NCBI GenBank assembly: GCA_031278075.1
Contig: JAITLE010000273.1
Span: 1 to 6,156 of the forward strand
From: Bifidobacteriaceae bacterium
GTDB taxonomy: Bacteria; Actinomycetota; Actinomycetes; Actinomycetales; WQXJ01
Reading direction: 5' to 3'
Length of the DNA stretch: 6,156 nucleotides
Part shown: piece by piece, positions 1 through 3,515 of the stretch
Layout: each line of letters begins with the position of its first letter
Numbering within the stretch: position 1 is the first letter of the stretch
Notes under the pieces: model-generated
Databases searched by the model: none
What the model saw: the letters and a program-made list of their open reading frames with translations, nothing else
What the model was told of the DNA's origin: nothing
Made by a program: the position numbers and the translations under genes

Positions 1-78
1 CGGCTGGTCCGCAATTGCCCAACACGCGCCAGATCCGTTCCTTTTGGACTATTGGGGTCACCACCCGCGACCCCCCAC
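1..78 (-). repeat. Dispersed repeat, left copy (cut by the window edge)
   Basis: The first 78 bases align without gaps to the reverse complement of 6071-6148, with 67 of 78 positions identical by my hand alignment. The best-preserved blocks are 8-22 (GTCCGCAATTGCCCA core), 28-37 and 39-49. In this copy the inner palindrome has decayed: arms 5-24 and 42-61 pair at only about 13 of 20 positions. Homology is still full at base 1, so the unit probably continues beyond the window. It lies more than 120 bp after the stop codon of the permease gene and encodes nothing recognisable. It could be a REP-like element, a relic of a miniature inverted-repeat element, or a protein-binding site. I cannot distinguish these. 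Confidence 0.75.
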
Positions 79-148
79 ACCAGCCCGGAACCACGTCACT
101 CCACCCGCGGCGCGTTGACCAGCGTGAACACGAACACAGTGGACGACG

Positions 149-170
149 CCGCCCAGCCACGGCCGGACGG
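149..170 (-). terminator. Possible hairpin terminator of the permease gene
   Basis: Read on the minus strand, this is a 9-bp stem (arms 162-170 and 149-157, including two G-U pairs) closed by a 4-base loop, 32 nt past the permease stop codon. On the plus strand the two wobble pairs become C-A mismatches, so the fold is specific to the permease transcript. There is no U-tract after it, which is common in actinobacteria but leaves the terminator role inferred. The rest of 79-201 holds no gene or motif that I can see. Confidence 0.3.
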
Positions 171-201
171 ACCAAACAACCCCGTGCCTGGCCCGCTGAG
201 A

Positions 202-1500
202 TCAGGCCGCCACGTCCGTGCCGCGCCACTTGGCTATGCCGCGCATGCCGTGGAACAGCGCGAACGCCGTGATGGTCCCAACCGCGATGCCGGTGATCTT
301 GACGTCGCCGAGCATGAATGTCGCATCCGCGATCGCGAGGATCAGGGCCGCGGCCGCGGGGAACAAGTTGACCGGACGGGCGAAGTCGACCTTGTTCTCC
401 ACCCAGATCCGCGCCCCCAGCAACCCGATCATGCCGTACAACACCACGCCAGCGCCGCCGATCACCCCCGGCGGGACAGTGGCGACAGCCTGCCCGAACT
501 TCGGGATCAGAGACAAGAACAACGCGGTGCCGGCGGCGACCCAATACACAGCTGTCGAATAGATTTTGGTCGCCGCCATGACGCCGATGTTCTCGGCATA
601 GGTCGTGGTGCCGGACCCGCCGCCCAGCGCCGCGAACGTGGTCGCGACACCGTCGGCGAGCAACGCCCGGCCCATCGTGCGGTCATAATCGCGGCCTGTC
701 ATCAACGCGACCGATTTGACGTGCCCCACGTTCTCTGCGACCAGCACCAGCACCACCGGCAGGAACATCGGCACAACCACCCAATCGACCTCAGGAGTGG
801 TGAACTCCGGCAGCCCAAACCAGGGCGCGGCGCTGATCTTCTCGAAGTCGACCTGCCCTTGGATCAGGGCCGCGACGTACCCGCAGGCCACGCCCAACAA
901 GACCGCCAACCGCCCGATCAGCCCTCGGAACAGCACCGCGATAATCACCACCGCGATGATCGTGATCCATGCGGTGAGCGGCGCTTTGGCCATCCCGCCT
1001 GAGATCTGGCCGTCGTCGCCGAACGTCTTCCACGCCGCGCCCGCCAGGTTGAAACCGATCATCATCACGATGGTGCCCGTCATGACCGGCGGCATGAACG
1101 CGTTCAGCCAGCCTGATCCCGCCATGTGCACGATGCCGCCCACCACAGCCAGCAGCACCCCCGCGACAAGCACTCCAAACAGCGCCCGCCCCATGGACCC
1201 GTCCTCGCCGGAGGTCGCTGCGACGATCGGTGAGATGAACGCGAAGCTCGATCCAAGGTAGGAGGGCAGACGGTTGCCCGTGACGACGAGGAACAGCACG
1301 GTGCCGATCGCGCTGAAGAAAAGAGTGGTGGCGGGCGGGAATTTGGTGATGATCGGCACTAAGAAGGTGGCCCCGAACATGGCCACAACATGTTGCATGC
1401 CCATCGATATGGTTCGGCCCCAGCCGAGACGTTCGTCGGGAGCCACCACCTCTCCGGGCTCGATGGTCTTACCGTTTCCGTGAAGCGTCCAGACGGCCAT
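202..1500 (-). CDS. uraA: Uracil permease, NCS2 (UraA-type) family
   Basis: This is an integral membrane nucleobase transporter that should import uracil with protons, feeding the pyrimidine salvage pathway. The protein is 432 aa from the ATG at 1500, a normal length for the family. The N-terminus (WTLHGNGKTIEPGE) is followed by the family signature MQHVVAMFGATFLVP and many hydrophobic helices. The substrate-binding residues known from E. coli UraA are in place: the AENVGH motif gives Glu256 and His260 (UraA E241 and H245), and TTYAENIG gives Glu303 (UraA E290). The TTY-x-ENIG form favours uracil over xanthine. The frame stays open to a GTG at 1569, which would add 23 mostly polar, proline-rich residues. 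I prefer the ATG because similar permeases begin close to the WTLHG motif and because a possible -10 (TAGCCT, minus strand, 1576-1571) would place the RNA start downstream of the GTG. Neither start has a clear ribosome binding site. The gene is divergent from the HhH-like gene and shares its regulatory region. Confidence 0.93.
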   Translation of the reverse strand: MAVWTLHGNGKTIEPGEVVAPDERLGWGRTISMGMQHVVAMFGATFLVPIITKFPPATTLFFSAIGTVLFLVVTGNRLPSYLGSSFAFISPIVAATSGEDGSMGRALFGVLVAGVLLAVVGGIVHMAGSGWLNAFMPPVMTGTIVMMIGFNLAGAAWKTFGDDGQISGGMAKAPLTAWITIIAVVIIAVLFRGLIGRLAVLLGVACGYVAALIQGQVDFEKISAAPWFGLPEFTTPEVDWVVVPMFLPVVLVLVAENVGHVKSVALMTGRDYDRTMGRALLADGVATTFAALGGGSGTTTYAENIGVMAATKIYSTAVYWVAAGTALFLSLIPKFGQAVATVPPGVIGGAGVVLYGMIGLLGARIWVENKVDFARPVNLFPAAAALILAIADATFMLGDVKITGIAVGTITAFALFHGMRGIAKWRGTDVAA

Positions 1501-1545
1501 TAGTCGTTGTCCAATCGCTGAGTTTGCAGGTGGTGGGGGGTGGTC

Positions 1546-1562
1546 CGGCCGGTCGTCGGCCG
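1546..1562 (-). promoter_or_regulatory. Inverted repeat in the permease leader
   Basis: CGGCCG at 1546-1551 and again at 1557-1562, separated by five bases, forms a perfect 6-bp stem. If translation starts at 1500, it sits in the 5' leader of the permease about 45 nt before the ATG. It could be an operator or an RNA hairpin, or simply chance in GC-rich DNA. I do not see the consensus of a PyrR-binding loop. If the GTG at 1569 is used instead, these bases are coding. Confidence 0.2.
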
Positions 1563-1692
1563 CCCGCACCAGGCTATCGGGTTGGGGCTTGATGTGGGCT
1601 GAAGCGCGGCCGCGGCGGTCTCACTCTTGTGCCGCCCTGGGCACGGGGCCGCGGGACGTGACTGAGCGCCAGGGCGCGGCCCGCGACCGAAA

Positions 1693-1708
1693 TGTGATGT
1701 GGCTCACA
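1693..1708. promoter_or_regulatory. Crp/GlxR-type operator (TGTGA-N6-TCACA)
   Basis: The sequence reads TGTGA TGTGGC TCACA, a perfect match to both half-sites of the palindrome bound by E. coli CRP and by the actinobacterial relatives GlxR (Corynebacterium) and Crp/Rv3676 (Mycobacterium). The spacing of six is exact. Its centre is about 67 bp before the ATG of the HhH-like gene and about 200 bp before the ATG of the permease. A site at this distance from the plus-strand gene fits activation or repression there, and it may also act on the divergent permease. Binding is inferred from the motif only. Confidence 0.7.
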
Positions 1709-1755
1709 CTTTGAGATCAGTCGCACGCCGGCCGCGGCCGCGTCACCGACAGTCT

Positions 1756-1761
1756 TAGCTT
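1756..1761 (+). promoter_or_regulatory. Possible -10 hexamer for a leaderless transcript
   Basis: TAGCTT fits the actinobacterial TANNNT -10 pattern and ends six bases before the ATG at 1768, so an RNA starting at the usual distance would begin at or next to the A of the ATG. The gene has no Shine-Dalgarno sequence, which agrees with a leaderless message. I see no good -35 hexamer 16-18 bp upstream, so activation might depend on the nearby Crp-type site. Confidence 0.35.
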
Positions 1762-1767
1762 GACGCC

Positions 1768-2523
1768 ATGACCACAGTGATCAGCGCACGACAATTCGAC
1801 AGTTTCCTGACCGCCACGCGGACCTTGCTCCCGCCGCCGGGCGAATGGCCTCAGCTCAACACCTACCCCGCATCGCTGGCAGAATGCGTCATCGACGCGC
1901 TCTGGTCGGAGCGGGTGCGTTACGCGACGGTCGCGCAGGTCGTGGACCGTTACCGCGCGTATCGCTTCCACCAGGGCGCCGATGCCGACCGCGACGGCGC
2001 CCGCGAACTCGCCGCCACGTTCGAGATCGGTTTGGACGGCTGGATGGAGCAGATCGGGAACCACCAACGGGCCTATTCCAGCGCCACGGCGCCGTTCAAG
2101 GCGGACTTGGTGTACCAAGCGGCGCAGGCGGCGATCCAGGCGGGCGTCGAGTCGGCGCAAGAGCTGCGCGACGGCTACGCGAATCAGACCGCACAGTTCA
2201 AGGAACTGCACCGGCGTTGGCTCGACCTGCCGTCGCAGCACACCGGGCTGACCTGGGAGCGCCTCCTGTTGGTCGCCGGAATCGAGGCCACGCCAGCCGA
2301 CCCGTGGCTGCAAGAATTCGCGTCCCAGGCGGCGGGCACATCGTTGACCAGCGAGGACGCGTTGGCACTAGTGAACGCCGCGGCTCAGGTGATGGATGTG
2401 ACACCGCTTCGTCTGCGCAACGCGATCTGGCAATATCAGACCAAATATGACCAGGTCAAGCACACCTCGCCGGCGGGTTCCAACCGAGTCGCTGCTGGCG
2501 CCACCGCGGGCGAACCCCTCTAG
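1768..2523 (+). CDS. Uncharacterised protein resembling HhH-GPD-like folds
   Basis: This is a soluble, mostly helical 251-aa protein of no established function. No signal peptide or membrane segment is visible. The order of motifs matches, from memory, a family of uncharacterised bacterial proteins distantly related to helix-hairpin-helix DNA glycosylases: SLAECVIDALWSERVRY (36-52), then VVDRYRAY (58-65), an IGNHQRA block (96-102) followed by KADLVYQAA, a hairpin-like LPSQHTG (154-160) with LLLVAG, then TPADPW with Asp178 where the conserved acidic residue of the fold would lie, and a C-terminal RNAIWQYQ (217-224). The hairpin is degenerate compared with the classical PGxGxxTA sequence, and no catalytic lysine is evident, so glycosylase activity should not be assumed. 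The last 20 residues look disordered. The start is the ATG at 1768: it has no ribosome binding site but a plausible leaderless promoter, and a Crp-type operator lies upstream. The next gene is more than 300 bp away, so it is probably monocistronic. The coding call is firm. The family call is tentative. Confidence 0.8.
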   Translation: MTTVISARQFDSFLTATRTLLPPPGEWPQLNTYPASLAECVIDALWSERVRYATVAQVVDRYRAYRFHQGADADRDGARELAATFEIGLDGWMEQIGNHQRAYSSATAPFKADLVYQAAQAAIQAGVESAQELRDGYANQTAQFKELHRRWLDLPSQHTGLTWERLLLVAGIEATPADPWLQEFASQAAGTSLTSEDALALVNAAAQVMDVTPLRLRNAIWQYQTKYDQVKHTSPAGSNRVAAGATAGEPL

Positions 2524-2550
2524 CCCGCGGCGCTCGCTGCGCTGGTGAGA

Positions 2551-2643
2551 GTGGCCGCGACGGGCCCCGGGCGCCTTGGCCGCGCCACGCGACGCTGGCG
2601 CCGGTGGCCGCGATGGGGCCCGGGCGCCTTGGCCGGGCCACGC
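2551..2643. repeat. Tandem pair of 40-bp repeats, period 53 bp
   Basis: Bases 2551-2590 and 2604-2643 are identical at 37 of 40 positions (differences at the 11th, 15th and 33rd base). Each unit starts GTGGCCGCG and ends GCCACGC, so its ends are nearly complementary and it can fold on itself. The unit length is not constrained to codons and no convincing gene covers it. Confidence 0.8.
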
Positions 2644-2709
2644 CCGAGACGCGACGTGCCGCCCGCGTCCCCCGCCACGCCCGAGCCGCGACATGCCGCC
2701 CGCGTGCCC
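2637..2709. repeat. Tandem pair of 36-bp repeats, period 37 bp
   Basis: Bases 2637-2672 and 2674-2709 match at 33 of 36 positions (differences at the 13th, 20th and 33rd base), starting GCCACGCCCGAG in both. The first unit overlaps the end of the preceding repeat pair, so the two arrays are fused. A period of 37, not a multiple of three, argues against a repeated protein segment. Confidence 0.75.
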
Positions 2710-2835
2710 GGCGGCGCCCCGCGTCCCCGGCCCGGCCCGCCCGGCGGGCCGAGTTGCGTTGGCGCGCCGCCTGCGGCTGGCGTGGGCGCCCGCGCGCTGG
2801 TAAGAATGGACCGGAAATCCGTTCGCGCGAGAAGC

Positions 2836-2839
2836 GAGG
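2836..2839 (+). promoter_or_regulatory. Ribosome binding site of the lipoprotein gene
   Basis: GAGG is followed by six bases and then the ATG at 2846. This is one of only two clear Shine-Dalgarno sequences in the window. It fixes the start of a protein that would otherwise have a suspiciously long region ahead of its signal peptide. Confidence 0.65.
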
Positions 2840-2845
2840 TGCGAC

Positions 2846-3361
2846 ATGTCCCCCATCCATCCGACGCGCAGTTCTGGCGGCCGCGAACGGCGGGCCAGCC
2901 CCGGGGCGCCGACACCCGTCCACCGCACCCCAACGCCACACCCGCCTGCGGCACGTTCCCGCGCCGCGGCTCTCGCCGCTGCGCTGGGGCTGATTCTGAC
3001 TCTTGGCGTGGGCGGCTGCGGCCTGATCAGCCGCGAAGCGCAGGTCGAAAAGATCGACGACGCGATCGCCGTCTCCGTCCAAGCCGACGTGCAAAATGTC
3101 GCTCAACAACTGCGGATCTGGTACGCGGGCGCTGTCTCAGATCCGGTTCTCGTGAACTCCGGCGGCAAGTACTACCTGTGCGCTCCCGAGGACGCCGCCA
3201 CCATTGACGGCTGCACCTCCGCCGGCCCCGTGTCAAACGGGGTCGTCCTCGTCTTGGCGCGGACGGGCGCCGCGAACTTCTGCGTGCAGGGCAGCCTCAC
3301 GGAAACCGGCGAGGTCTGGCACCAGGCCGTGTCCGGCGGAGTCCAACAAGGCGCCTGCTGA
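2846..3361 (+). CDS. Putative lipoprotein with a possible pilin-like domain
   Basis: This is a 171-aa exported protein of unknown function. Residues 1-38 are polar, rich in Arg, Pro, Ser and His. A hydrophobic helix (about 39-57, AAALAAALGLILTLGVGG) follows and ends at Cys58 in the context VGGC, an acceptable lipobox, so lipidation and anchoring on the outer face of the membrane are likely. The mature part begins with a helix rich in small and polar residues (64-93, with ADVQNVAQQLRIWY), then a beta-rich C-terminal half containing NGVVLVLA, ANFCVQGS and EVWHQAVSGG. This helix-plus-sheet pattern resembles the globular part of bacterial pilin-like proteins, although the prepilin cleavage motif is absent. 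Cys112, Cys123, Cys146 and Cys171 could form two disulfides. The start is supported by a GAGG site six bases upstream and there is no later ATG. The roughly 38-residue segment before the hydrophobic core is unusually long for a lipoprotein signal. The gene stands alone and converges on purL. Confidence 0.8.
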   Translation: MSPIHPTRSSGGRERRASPGAPTPVHRTPTPHPPAARSRAAALAAALGLILTLGVGGCGLISREAQVEKIDDAIAVSVQADVQNVAQQLRIWYAGAVSDPVLVNSGGKYYLCAPEDAATIDGCTSAGPVSNGVVLVLARTGAANFCVQGSLTETGEVWHQAVSGGVQQGAC

Positions 3362-3363
3362 CT

Positions 3364-3386
3364 GGCCGCGGCGGCGAAGCGCGGCC
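3364..3386 (+). terminator. Hairpin after the lipoprotein gene
   Basis: GGCCGCG at 3364-3370 pairs perfectly with CGCGGCC at 3380-3386 around a 9-base loop, beginning two bases after the stop codon. The stem is strong and placed where a terminator is expected. No T-run follows, so the role is inferred from position. Confidence 0.4.
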
Positions 3387-3399
3387 GCACCGCCCATTG

Positions 3400-3515
3400 A
3401 CCGCGGCGGCGGCCAAGCCGCCGCCTCAGCCCGCCAAGCGCCCCCGGGATGACTGCCCGAGGAACACCGCGGCGGCGGCCAAGCCGCCGCCTCAGCCCGC
3501 CCCGCCGCCTCAGCC
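3400..3515. repeat. Two identical 36-bp hairpin repeats plus a partial third
   Basis: Bases 3400-3435 and 3466-3501 are identical over all 36 positions, 66 bp apart. Each contains GGCGGCGGC, a CAA loop and GCCGCCGCC (stems 3405-3413 with 3417-3425, and 3471-3479 with 3483-3491). A third, partial copy of 14 bases (CCGCCGCCTCAGCC) lies at 3502-3515 and includes the stop codon and last glycine codon of purL. Perfect identity within an intergenic region suggests recent duplication or conversion. The 30 bases between the first two copies are unrelated. Confidence 0.85.
3471..3491 (-). terminator. Probable hairpin terminator of purL
   Basis: This is a perfect 9-bp G/C stem with a 3-base loop, beginning 18 bp past the purL stop codon in the direction of transcription, and backed up by an identical hairpin at 3405-3425. 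The stem forms equally on either strand, so it could stop both converging transcripts. There is no U-tract. Confidence 0.4.

Larger units (their letters stand above)
2524..2845. other. Gene-free, extremely GC-rich repeat region
   Basis: These 322 bases lie between the HhH-like gene and the lipoprotein gene. Nearly every base from about 2525 to 2800 is G or C, and all six frames stay open for long stretches simply because stop codons are rare. The translations are arginine, proline and alanine repeats with no recognisable domain. About half of it consists of two pairs of imperfect tandem repeats (listed separately). The last 45 bases return to more ordinary composition and should hold the lipoprotein promoter. 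AAGAAT near 2802 is a poor -10 candidate and I see no matching -35. No RNA gene is recognisable. Confidence 0.6.

Noticed and set aside
52..1002. Long open frame on the plus strand opposite the permease (316 aa), rich in Arg, His, Asp and Gln
   Set aside because: It is the antisense of a clear NCS2 permease, has no recognisable domain, and has the composition typical of mirror frames in GC-rich DNA.
2551..2709. CRISPR array
   Set aside because: There are only two copies of each unit, with different periods, spacers of 13 bp and 1 bp, and imperfect repeats. There are no cas genes.
2456..3109. Overlapping open frames on the minus strand across the GC-rich spacer (such as 217 and 186 aa)
   Set aside because: They arise because stop codons are rare in this composition. 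They overlap the ends of two better-supported genes and encode only Arg, Gly and Ala repeats from the tandem repeats.
2545..3207. 220-aa plus-strand open frame through the spacer and into the lipoprotein gene
   Set aside because: It is out of frame with the lipoprotein, whose signal peptide, lipobox and ribosome binding site are convincing. The encoded sequence is low-complexity.
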